Shown here: positions 1 through 9,400 of the stretch, piece by piece
Layout of the letters: the number at the start of each line of letters is the position of its first letter
Numbering within the stretch: the first letter of the stretch is position 1
Source: JBDRGC01 sp043818215
GTDB lineage: Bacteria; Chloroflexota; Anaerolineae; Anaerolineales; UBA11858
DNA length: 10,860 bases
Reading direction: 5' to 3'
Assembly (NCBI GenBank): GCA_043818215.1
Contig: JBDRGC010000429.1
Location: 1-10,860, forward strand
Program-made: the position numbers and the translations under genes
Notes under the pieces: model-generated
Database searches by the model: none
What the model saw: only the letters and a program-made list of their open reading frames with translations
What the model was told of the DNA's origin: nothing

Positions 1-1
1 A

Positions 2-424
2 CGCGGGACCACTTCCATCGAGAACCTGCGCACCGAAGCCGACAAGCTGGGCATCCAGGTGGCCGTGGTCGAAGTGGACGATCACACGACCGGTTTGCAG
101 GAGTTGGTGGCCGGCACGGTAGACGCCTACACTACAGATGCATCTATACTGGCCGGACTCTCCAAACAGCAACCGGGCCTGACCGTCGTTGGCGGCCCCT
201 TCAGCTTCGAACCTTATGGCTTCGGCTTACCAACCGGCGATTCTCGCTTCAAAGACCTGGTTGATTTCACGCTGCAAGACCTATATCTGGATGGCACATA
301 CGCCACACTGTACCAAGTCTGGCTGCTAGGGGGAAGCCCAGAGGGCATCAACGTCGGCGGAGAGGTCTTCCAAATGGCTATCTGGCCAACAGGCAACCTG
401 GCCAACTACATCTTGGATAAATAA
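2..424 (+). CDS. Extracellular solute-binding protein, family 3 (C-terminal part; 5' end outside window)
   Basis: This is the C-terminal 140 residues of a periplasmic-type substrate-binding protein; the frame is open from base 2, so the start lies upstream. The visible part begins with Arg-Gly-Thr-Thr-Ser, the ligand-contact turn that opens lobe 2 in amino-acid-binding proteins. It continues with a VEVDDHTTGLQELVAGTVDA stretch, matching the family pattern in which an acidic residue after the repeated segment (DAYTTDASILAGL) closes the site. A YGFGLPTGDSRFKDLV motif and the LYLDGTYATLYQVW helix follow, both standard for SBP_bac_3. The family usually binds polar amino acids and delivers them to an ABC importer. 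About 30 residues follow that last helix, which is more than most members have. The stop lies 4 bases before the receptor gene and no permease gene is visible, so a signalling role as a ligand-presenting protein is possible (inference). The GTG at 59 is internal, not the true start. Confidence 0.86.
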   Translation, partial: RGTTSIENLRTEADKLGIQVAVVEVDDHTTGLQELVAGTVDAYTTDASILAGLSKQQPGLTVVGGPFSFEPYGFGLPTGDSRFKDLVDFTLQDLYLDGTYATLYQVWLLGGSPEGINVGGEVFQMAIWPTGNLANYILDK

Positions 425-428
425 AGCT

Positions 429-2624
429 ATGAAAAATAGGCGTTTGCAAACCCTGGACAGGCGAAGCGGAAATCTGCAACGGACGCTCCTTACCGCATTC
501 CTGGTCTTGAGTTTCATCCCCATCATAATTCTGGGCCTGGTGCTGCGGAAGCAAGTTGCAGACCGCACAACCGAATTGGTCGTTGCCCAGCTAGACTCAG
601 TCGCCACGCTCAAGGAACAAGAGGTCAAGACCTTCCTGGAAGAGCGCAGGCAAGACCTGGGGCAGGTTCTGACTACCAGCGAATCTAAAGACAACGCCTT
701 GTATTTATTACAGCACTCACCCCAAACAAAAGGCTATCGCATAGCGGAGGGTAACACTTACGGACTCTTCCGCTCGGTTCAGCGGCAGGCAGTTGACTTC
801 ACCGAATTATTCCTGGTGAACCGAGAGGGCATTGTTGTGCTGTCCACCGAACCGCAGCACGCGGGGGTAGTCGAGACAAATCAGGCCTTTTATACCGAGG
901 GGCTAAAAGATAAATATGTTTCCCCGTTGCTAGTAGATCCAGAAAGCGGCAAATCTTTCCTCTACCTGGCCGAGCCGGTACAGGATTACTCAGTAGGAAT
1001 CACCCGGGGCGTCCTCGTGGCACGACTGAAAACGAGTACCCTCGACAAGGTGATGCTAGAGCAAGCTGGACTGGGTGAAACGGGTGAAACCTATCTGGTC
1101 AGCCAACAAGGCCAATTGATCACCCCTCTAAGGAATCAGACCTCGCTCTCCCCCGATTTGGATACTTACGGCATCCAGGAAAGTCTGGCCGGCAGGGATG
1201 GGTTCGACCAGTACCATAACTACGCCGGCACAGAGGTCATCGGATACTACCGCTGGCTCCCCTATGCCGGCGCTGGCTTGCTGGCAGAACAAGCCCGCAG
1301 CGAAGCCTTTGCCGCGCTAGACCGGTTGACACGCTTTGCCGTCTCTGCGCTTGTACTTGTAGCCATTATAACAACCCTTGTCATTTTGGCTATTACGCGG
1401 CGAATTAGCCAACCCATCGTCCAACTCACCGAAAGCGCCACACGCATGGCTGATGGTGACCTGGACTTCTCCATTGACGTGCACCGACGAGACGAAATCG
1501 GCACGCTGGCACAAGCCTTCAACAGCATGACTGCCCAGTTACGCGACCTTATCGGCACACTTGAGCAACGCGTCGCTGATCGTACCACGGAACTAGAACG
1601 CCGTTCAATTCAACTTCAGGCTGCTGCCGAGACAGGCAGCGCGGCAGCTTCTATGCGCGATCTGAACGAACTGCTCACAAAGATCACCCATCTTATCAGT
1701 GATCGTTTTGGCTACTATCACACCGGCATTTTCCTTCTGGGAGAAAAAGGCGAATATGCTGTATTGCGGGCCACTAACAGTGAAGGCGGCCAACGTATGC
1801 TGGATCGAGGCCACAAGCTGAAGGTGGGTGAAGTAGGCATTGTCGGGTATGTGACCGCCAACAGAGAGTCCCGCATCGCCCTGGATGTGGGTCACGATGC
1901 TGTCTTCTTCGACAACCCAGACCTGCCCGATACGCGCTCAGAAATGGCGCTGCCGCTTATTGTCGGCGGCGAATTGCTGGGTGCCCTCGATGTGCAAAGC
2001 AAACATGAAGCTGCCTTCTCAGAAGAGGATATCTCTGTACTTCAGATGCTGGCCGACCAAGTCGCAGTAGCAATTGACAACGCCCGCCTGTTTGCCGAAA
2101 ATCAGGCCGCCCTGGAAGCTTCTCGCCGGGCTTACGGCGAACTGAGCCAGGAAGCCTGGGGGCAATTCTTGCGTGGGCAACCCGACCTGGGCTTCCTTTC
2201 CACTGCGGAGGTGGATGTCACCCCCGCTGGTGGCAATTGGACCCCCGAAATGCACCAGGCCGCTCAAACAGGCAGCACTGTGCGCACAGATGGTAACACT
2301 CTGACCATCCCCATTTTGCTGCGCGATCAAGTGCTGGGCGTTGTCCGACTGTGCAAACCTGAAGACGCCGGGCCATGGACAAATGATGAAGTCGAACTAA
2401 TGGACACACTGATAGCTCAACTCGAAGTAGCTCTGGAAAGTGCCCGGCTCTACCAAGATACCCAACGCCGCGCGGCCCGCGAGCAAATGGTGACCCAAAT
2501 CACCACCAAGATCCGGGCCACCACAGACCCGCAGGTCATGCTGCAAACGGCAGTGAGTGAACTGCGGGAAGCGCTGGGCGCCAAACGGGCGCAGGTGGTG
2601 ATACAACCAGAGGGCAGAGGGTAG
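429..2624 (+). CDS. Membrane receptor: Cache-like sensor, HAMP and GAF domains, no output domain
   Basis: The 731-residue protein has the input half of a sensor kinase. A basic N-terminus precedes TM1 (about 20-39). An extracytoplasmic domain of about 260 residues has Cache-like features: FTELFLVNREGIVVLST near 123-140, then a segment near 170-200 (GKSFLYLAEPV, RGVLVARL). TM2 is about 303-323. HAMP follows (about 324-376; ISQPI, MADGDLDFSI, DEIGTLAQAFNSM) and leads into a coiled-coil linker at 377-395. GAF-A is about 405-555, with SEMALPLIVGGELLGALDVQ and the closing helix ADQVAVAIDNARLF. A shorter, degenerate GAF-like module is about 570-676. Residues 680-725 look like only the first helix and strand of another GAF, and then the protein stops. 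There is no HisKA, HATPase, GGDEF or methyl-accepting region. The extracytoplasmic part lacks the R-x-W-Y pattern of amino-acid-binding dCache domains (AFY stands in its place), so the ligand is unknown. The ATG is 4 bases after the preceding stop with only a weak purine-rich leader, which suggests translational coupling. It presumably signals to the downstream kinase (inference). Confidence 0.93.
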   Translation: MKNRRLQTLDRRSGNLQRTLLTAFLVLSFIPIIILGLVLRKQVADRTTELVVAQLDSVATLKEQEVKTFLEERRQDLGQVLTTSESKDNALYLLQHSPQTKGYRIAEGNTYGLFRSVQRQAVDFTELFLVNREGIVVLSTEPQHAGVVETNQAFYTEGLKDKYVSPLLVDPESGKSFLYLAEPVQDYSVGITRGVLVARLKTSTLDKVMLEQAGLGETGETYLVSQQGQLITPLRNQTSLSPDLDTYGIQESLAGRDGFDQYHNYAGTEVIGYYRWLPYAGAGLLAEQARSEAFAALDRLTRFAVSALVLVAIITTLVILAITRRISQPIVQLTESATRMADGDLDFSIDVHRRDEIGTLAQAFNSMTAQLRDLIGTLEQRVADRTTELERRSIQLQAAAETGSAAASMRDLNELLTKITHLISDRFGYYHTGIFLLGEKGEYAVLRATNSEGGQRMLDRGHKLKVGEVGIVGYVTANRESRIALDVGHDAVFFDNPDLPDTRSEMALPLIVGGELLGALDVQSKHEAAFSEEDISVLQMLADQVAVAIDNARLFAENQAALEASRRAYGELSQEAWGQFLRGQPDLGFLSTAEVDVTPAGGNWTPEMHQAAQTGSTVRTDGNTLTIPILLRDQVLGVVRLCKPEDAGPWTNDEVELMDTLIAQLEVALESARLYQDTQRRAAREQMVTQITTKIRATTDPQVMLQTAVSELREALGAKRAQVVIQPEGRG

Positions 2625-2637
2625 AGGTAGAGGTTAG
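2611..2637 (+). repeat. Short purine-rich tandem repeat, 6-7 base units, spanning a gene end and a ribosome binding site
   Basis: Four imperfect units run head to tail: AGGGCAG, AGGGTAG, AGGTAG and AGGTTAG. The TAG of the second unit is the receptor's stop codon, and the last units supply the purine-rich ribosome binding region of the ParA-like gene. The final residues of the receptor (EGRG) are therefore encoded by the repeat. The unit structure is seen directly; whether it arose by slippage or insertion is not known. Confidence 0.7.
2630..2633 (+). promoter_or_regulatory. Probable ribosome binding site (GAGG) of the ParA-like gene
   Basis: GAGG sits 10 bases before the GTG at 2644. It supports that GTG as the start and lies inside the short tandem repeat. 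Other GAGG-like copies in the repeat lie further upstream. The spacing is slightly long, so the call is moderate. Confidence 0.5.
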
Positions 2638-2643
2638 AGTGTC

Positions 2644-3426
2644 GTGACACAGATAATCGCGATTGCCAATGAAAAAGGTGGGGTTGCCAAAACCACCACC
2701 TCAATCTCCCTGGGAGGCGCCCTGGTAGAGATGGGCAAAGACGTGCTGCTGGTAGACCTGGACCCGCAAGCCAATCTCTCGCTGGCATTAGGGTTATCCC
2801 CTCACAATGTGCGGAGGTCGATCGCGGATGTTCTGCTCAACTCTGCCACCGCCCTGAGCGTCAGCCGCGAGACATCGATCCCCGGTTTGGATTTGATCCC
2901 ATCCAATACGGAAATGGGAATGGCCGAGAGGTTTCTCCCCATTCGCCAGAATTACAAACATACCCTTCGTCAGGCTCTCGATCAAATTCGAGTATACGAC
3001 ACAATTATCGTAGATTGCCCCCCTTCTATGGGAGCGCTTACCCAAAACGCATTAGCCGCGGCGAACCTGTTGATAATTCCAACCCAGGCGGAATATTTTT
3101 CGGCTTATGCGTTGCGCAATGTCATGGGCGCCATCCGAAGCATACGAGCACAGGACAACCCGGCCCTCACGTATCGCATCCTCATCACCATGCTCGACAT
3201 GCGCATTGGCTCTCACAAGGTTCTCAGGAAACAACTACATTCAACCTTCGGTAAGTCTGTTTTCGAAACCGAGATTCAAATCGACAGCAAACTGCGTGAA
3301 AGCACCATCGCGGGTTTGCCAATCACCCATTACGTCCCCCGAAGCCGGGGTGCCCAACAATATCGCGCTCTGGCTCAGGAGTTGACCCAGTATGTCAAAA
3401 CAAATAAATTTGCGCAACCGGCTTGA
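2644..3426 (+). CDS. ParA/Soj/MinD-family ATPase (orphan, no ParB in window)
   Basis: The 260-residue cytoplasmic P-loop ATPase has the length of a small ParA/Soj. The deviant Walker A is KGGVAKTT at 11-18, with the signature Lys11 and catalytic Lys16. Walker A' is DLDPQAN at 38-44, and Walker B is IIVDCPPS at 121-128. The region near 145-160 (IPTQAEYFSAYALRNV) is typical of ParA, as is the C-terminal basic segment VPRSRGAQQYRALAQEL. It lacks the N-terminal helix-turn-helix of plasmid P1-type ParA proteins. Proteins of this family form ATP-dependent dimers that bind DNA nonspecifically, and a partner stimulates ATP hydrolysis to move plasmids, chromosome origins or protein clusters. No ParB gene follows; the next gene is a giant sensor kinase overlapping by 35 bases. 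A role in positioning a signalling complex, as shown for ParA relatives that place chemoreceptor arrays, is therefore plausible (inference). The GTG start is favoured because residue 2 onward (TQIIAIANEKGG) gives the normal distance to Walker A. Confidence 0.95.
   Translation: MTQIIAIANEKGGVAKTTTSISLGGALVEMGKDVLLVDLDPQANLSLALGLSPHNVRRSIADVLLNSATALSVSRETSIPGLDLIPSNTEMGMAERFLPIRQNYKHTLRQALDQIRVYDTIIVDCPPSMGALTQNALAAANLLIIPTQAEYFSAYALRNVMGAIRSIRAQDNPALTYRILITMLDMRIGSHKVLRKQLHSTFGKSVFETEIQIDSKLRESTIAGLPITHYVPRSRGAQQYRALAQELTQYVKTNKFAQPA
3377..3381 (+). promoter_or_regulatory. Ribosome binding site (AGGAG) inside the ParA-like gene, serving the kinase
   Basis: AGGAG lies within the last codons of the ParA-like gene, 10 bases before the ATG at 3392. 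It is the best Shine-Dalgarno match in the window. It fixes the kinase start inside the upstream gene, giving the 35-base overlap and suggesting coupled synthesis of the two proteins. Confidence 0.7.
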
Positions 3427-6400
3427 CGATCTCTTTGCAGATCTGGAACAAGAAGCAATCCACCTCCCAGCCGGTCAGGAGTCTCTGCCCGGCTGGACGT
3501 GGGAATGCGATTCGCAAGGGTACTACACCGCTTGCAGCCCCGAAGTGGAGCGCGCCCTTGGGGTGGAGGCAGCAGCCTTCCTGGGGCAGCCGCTGACGTC
3601 CTTTAGGGTGGCGCGCCAATCGGCAGGGGCATTGGCAGGCATCTTGCAGGCTGGCAATTTCCCCGCCGAGGCTACGCTGCAATTTCAGGTCAAAGACGGC
3701 AGCCAGGTTAGCGTGAGGGCGCATATTTCCCATCTCCATCCAGGTGAGGGTACCGAGAGCGGCTGGAGAGGCTTCAATCAAGTTGTCACACTCGATCAGC
3801 CGGCCACCGCCGGGCATCCCGCGCCGCAGTCGTCAAATCCAGAACCCGTCACTGCCCCCACTCTCCCTCCCTCTTCGTCTCTATCGGGCGCGTATCCCTA
3901 CGGCATAGCGGTGGAGGCAGAGCGGGCCGCGTTCCCTGTTTCTACGCCTTATACAAGTGTCGGGGAATTAAGCATGCTAGAGAGACAAACTTTTGCATAT
4001 ACCGCCTCGCCGGATACGCCCGCGGCTCTGGCTGTTCCGGTCAATTTGCAGGAGCAATCACTGGGCCTGTTGGAAATCATCGATGATTCTCCCAACCGCA
4101 TTTGGAGCCAAGACGATCAGCGGCTGGTCGAACAAGTGGCCGATCAACTCTCTCTGGCTCTGGAAAACGCCCGCCTGTTCCAAAACACGAAAACTGCCCT
4201 GGCGCGCACAGAAGCTCTTTTTCGAGTTGGGCAATCGGCGATTTCCTTCGAAAGCATAACTGATCTCCTGCAATCTGTGGCTGATACAATCGCCGAAGTT
4301 CTGCCGGCAGCACGCACCCTTGTGGCTGTTATAAACCTTGATAAAGAAGAACTCACTCACCTCTTCCAAAGCAATGCTCCGCCGATACCCATCGAGAAGG
4401 ATACATTCCAACAATTTATGGATGGTCTCACCGGCTGGTGCATTCGAGAACATAAACCGGCGCTCTCGCTCAAAGAAGGCATTGATCCCCGCGAATCCGA
4501 GGAGGCCAGTTCGACCCGCAAAGAAACTGATGCCGGGTCGCTCGTCGTGGTGCCAATGCTGTATCAAGATAAAATCTACGGCACGCTGACGGCGATCAAT
4601 ACCTTTACGCAACCTGATTTCACCCAAAGCGATGTTGAACTCCTGACAGCAATGGCGAGCCAGGTTGCCACCGCGTTGGCAAACGCCCAGCTTTTCCAAC
4701 AAGAGCAACACCTCCGCCGCATTGCCGACACCCTGAGTGAAACGGCCCGCGTGGTTAGCTCTACTCTCGATTTGAAAGATGTCGGCGACCGGTTGCTGGT
4801 TCAATTGGCAGATGTTGTCGAATTCGATACAGCCTCTCTACAAATGATCGAGGGCGATCAAAGCAAGCGCATCAGCGGATATAGCAGAGTAGAAGACAGG
4901 AGAGTAAGTTCTCACCCAAAAATACTGCGGTCAATCTCACAGGACCCCCTGATCAACGCAGTTATCCAATCCAGGCAGCCTCTAGTGCTCACAGATACCC
5001 TGGCTGACCCCCGATGGAAGAGATTGCCCGAGGCGGCACTTGTGCGCTCATGGATCGCGGCCCCTCTGCTTATTCAAGATGAAGTGATCGGCATGTTTAC
5101 CCTGGATCACTCAGAACCGGGCGTCTATGACGAAGAAACCGCAGACCTGCTCAGTGCAATTGCGGCCCAAGTATCTGTCGCTGTCCGCAATGCACGTCTG
5201 TTCGAACAAACCCAGCAGCGCAGCGAAGAGTTGGCGCTGATCAACCGCGTCGTTTCGAAAGTTTCTGCCTCTCTTGATGTGAGTGAGAGTCTGCAAATCG
5301 TAACTACTGAGTTAGGTGACGCGCTGGATGTTCAAGTAAATATCGCTTTGCTCAACCCTGATGGGGTATCCTTGACGATGGCAGCCGACTATTCACCACG
5401 TCAGGAAAATCCTTTTGTAGTAGGCTACAAGATTCCAATCACAGGAAATCCGTCGACAGAGAGAGTTTTCGAAACAAAAAAGCCAGTCATAATCGAAGAT
5501 CCCCAGACAAATCCGCTGATCGCCTCGATAAACGATTTGATGCGCTCACTGAATGTTCAAAGCATGGGCATTTTCCCCATGATCATTCAGGAGGAAATTT
5601 ATGGTACGGTCGGGATATATATTCTCGATGAGGGGCGAACTTTAACGCAAGGCGAAATCCAACTGGTTGAAACGATCTTAGTCCAGGCTGCAACGGCAGT
5701 CCAGAACGCCCGCCTCTTCGAGCAGATTCAAGCCCGCAGCACTCAGCTCCAAACCGCTGCCGAGGTTTCCCGGGCTGCCAGCAGCATTTTGGAACCTGAC
5801 CCGTTGATTCGGCAAACTGTGAACCTGATCCGTGAGCGATTTGATCTATATTACGTGGGGTTCTTCCTGGTAGACGAATCTGGCGAAGGGACAAACGAAC
5901 CCGGAAAGTGGGCTGTTCTACGCGCTGGCACTGGCGAAGCCGGACGCATTCAGGTGGAACGCGGCCATAAATTGGAGGTCGGCGGCGGCTCCATGATCAG
6001 CGAGTGTATTACGAGTACCAAAGCTCAAACCCCCCATAGGGTTTCAGACACAACCCAGCGGTTTGTGAACCCTCTGCTTCCAGAAACTCGCACCGAAATA
6101 GCGCTGCCGCTGGTCAGCCGCGGGCAAGTGCTAGGAGCCATGAGCATCCAAAGCGATGTCGAAGACGCATTTTCTGCCGAGGATGTGGCTGTTTTACAAA
6201 CTATGGCAGATCAGGTGGCTAATGCCATCCAAAACGCCAACCTGTTCGACCAAACCCAGGCCCGTGCCGCAGAACTAACGATGCTCAATGAAATGAGCCG
6301 GGCCCTATCGTCCAACCTCGACACCGATACGATTCTGAGAAATATCTATCTTTACGCCTCCCGGCTCATCGACACAAGTACTTTCTTCGTCGCACTCTAC

Positions 6401-9400
6401 AATGCAGAAACCAATAATCTCTCATTCCCTCTGGCCATCGAGGATAACCAATATATCGATATCCCAACCCGTCCCTTGGAAACCGGCCTCACCGAATACG
6501 TCATCAAGAATCGAGAGGCCGTCTTAATCCATGAGGAGGTCGAGGGTTGGCTGCGCGATCACGGGGTTGAACTCCGGTTGACAGGAGCGATGTCTCAAAG
6601 CTGGCTGGGGGTTCCCATGCTAATTGGCGAGCAGACTATCGGAATTATATGTGTGCAAAATGAAACCCCCCGGCATTTTTCCGAGCGGCACCGCGACCTG
6701 CTGATCGCTATCGCCAGCCAAAGCGCGATCGCCATTCAAAATGCCCAATTATTTTCCCAAACACAAGAGGCATTAGCCGACACTGAAACGCTGCTGACCA
6801 TCACCAGAGTTGCCAGCAGCTCACTGGAATTGGAAACCACACTGGGCGAGGTTTTGGATCAGGTATTGACAGCCACGGATTCCGATGCCGGATTGATAAG
6901 TATATTCAATCCGACAACGCAAACATTAGAACTCGTGTCTCACCGCCTGCCGGATACATTGTACGAAAATCTCCGTGAGCACGGTTTGGCTGGCACACTC
7001 TGCGATTTAGTTTATCAGGGTGAGGAACCTGTGATCGTAGAAAATCTAGCCGAGGATGCCCCTGTTGATGTAACCGGGCTGCTCGCATTAGGATTTCAAT
7101 CTTATCGGGGCATTCCTCTGGAAGCCAAGGGAATCGTACTAGGGTCTCTCTGCATTTTCAAAAAAGAAATTCTCGCTCCGCAAGAAATCAGTATCACATT
7201 GCTACAGGCGGCATGCCAGCAAATTGGCGTAGCCATAGAGAACGCCAACCTGTTCGAACAGACGCAGACTCAGGCAGCTGATTTAGCCGTACTCAACGAA
7301 ATGAGCCGTGTGCTCACAGATCTGCGTGAAATCGACAAAATAGTAGATAGCGTCTACGATTATACTTCCCGGTTGATGGACACCACCATCTTCTATATTG
7401 CATTTTATGATGAAGACACAGATGAAATTGCGAGACCACTTACCATTGTAGAGGGTGAGAGAATTGATGTACCCTCTCGAAAATTGAGGCGTGGATTGAC
7501 GGAATATATCATCCGAACAGGTGAACCCCTGCTCATCGAAGAAAACGTGCTAGCAAAAATGGAGGAGCTGGGCATTGAGTTGAGTCGATTTGATATGAGC
7601 CCAGCCCTATCTTGGTTAGGGGCACCTTTTCTCATCGGTGATCGGGCGATAGGTGTAATTTCGGTTCAGAGCACTAGTACACCCCGTCGTTACAATTCGC
7701 ATCATCGCGATTTGTTAATGTCCATCGCCAGCCAGACCGCCATTTCAATTCAAAATGCACGTCTCTTTGCACAGACCCAAAAACGCAGCGAAGAACTGGC
7801 TCTAATCAACCGAGTAGTATCCCAGGTGGCCGGCTCTCTTGATCTGACCGAGAGTTTGCAAATTGTCGCTACCGAACTCGGTCAGGCAATGGGTGTCCAA
7901 ACTGGGATTGCCTTCCTCAACCCCAAAGGCGCTACTTCCACCGTGGCAGCAGCTTACTCACCCAATCCAGATAGACCACCGACAATCGGGCTTACATTCC
8001 CAGTGGAGGGTAACCCTTCCTCTCAGCGCGTTATGATGACGAAAAAGCCGCTGGTCATCGAAGACGCGCAAAACGACCCTCTCACTGCACCCATCCATGC
8101 TATGATGCGCTCACAGGGGATCGTTAGTTTGGCAATCCTTCCTCTGATCACCGGCGGAAAAGTCATTGGCACGGTTGGATTGGATATTCTAGAAAAAGAC
8201 CGCAAGTTCACAGATGATGAAATCCGTCTGGCCGAGACCATAGTAATGCAGGCTGCCAATGCTATCGAAAATGCGCGCCTCTTTGCTGATAGCCAACAGC
8301 ACGTGCAAGACCTGACCACACTCTCTGACGTCAGCCAGTCACTGGTAAGCGCGCCACTAGATGTCAAAGAGGTGGCCGACATCATCGTGCGCCAGTTTGT
8401 AGAGGCTATGGGCATTCCTGAGGCCTCCGTTTTGTTGGTTGTGGATGGAAATACTCTGGAAATTATCGCAGACATATATCAGGGGCCAGGCGAGGAGTAT
8501 GTCTATGATGCAGCCCTGGGGAAAGTCTGGCCGCTTTCGGAATCTACGGCTTCATCCCAGGTTCTAGACACACTGAAACCCCAGGTAATCCGGGCCAGCG
8601 ATTCGGATATTGCTATCACCGAATTGACCCATCTTGAAGCTCACGAGGTGGGCACTTTGGTGATAATTCCTCTGGTTGTAAAGGGACAAGCCATCGGAAT
8701 CATCAAATTGGAAATATGGGATAAAGAAGTCAGGTATACATCAGATCAACTCAACCTGGCAGTGACCCTTGCCAATCAGGCCGCAGTGTCCCTGGAAAAT
8801 GCGCGCCTCTTTGCTGAGAGCCAACAGCACGTGCAAGACCTGACCACACTCTCTTCAGCCAGTCAAAACCTTGCCAGTGCACCGCTTGAATCCAGAGAAG
8901 TGACTCTGGTTATTGCTCACCAGTTTTTAGAGGTAACCAAAGGACAATCTACGACTTCGATCTCCATCCGGGACTCTGCAAACCCGGATTACATGAGAAC
9001 CTTGACCAACTTAAGGTTCAAAGATGGCGAAATTTTCCCCGATGAAAATCCTGAAAGATGGGATTTTGCCCTTTCTAATTATCCCGCAACCGCTAAAGTG
9101 CTGGGGACTTCTACGCCATTAATTATCCATATCAGTGATCCTGATGCTGATCCAAACGAGTTGGCCTATATGCGTGAGCACGAAATAAGAACCCTGGCAA
9201 TCATCCCACTGGCTGTCAAGGGTCAGACCATTGGTATTATTGAGTTGGAAAGCTGGGATGAAGAACACCACTACTCTCAAGATGAAATCAACTTATTGAC
9301 CACGTTAGCAAACCAGGCTGCAATTTCACTGGAGAACGCCCGTCTTTACGAGGAACAAATCGAGACCGCCGAGGAGCTTCGTCAGTTGGACATACTCAAA

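Noticed and set aside
326..694. 122-codon minus-strand frame across the first gene boundary
   Set aside because: It overlaps two well-supported + strand genes and its Ser/Arg-rich translation has no family features.
4058..4804. 248-codon open frame on the minus strand inside the kinase gene
   Set aside because: It lies fully opposite a clear GAF-coding region, has no recognisable domain, and looks like a codon-bias shadow. The same applies to the minus-strand frames at 3395-3817, 8023-8475 and 9743-10162.
7001..7008. Cysteine 1204 in a GAF (GTLCDLV) as a possible bilin or cofactor attachment site
   Set aside because: The Cys is not followed by His and other phytochrome-type signatures are missing; a Cys at this place occurs in many ordinary GAF domains.
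8327..8869. Apparent 4-base deletion and 4-base compensating insertion after the 60-bp repeat (an 11-base match at shifted spacing, 8331-8341 and 8855-8865)
   Set aside because: The in-frame alignment keeps Ser-Gln, Leu and Ser-Ala-Pro-Leu in register without any indel, so simple substitutions explain it better.
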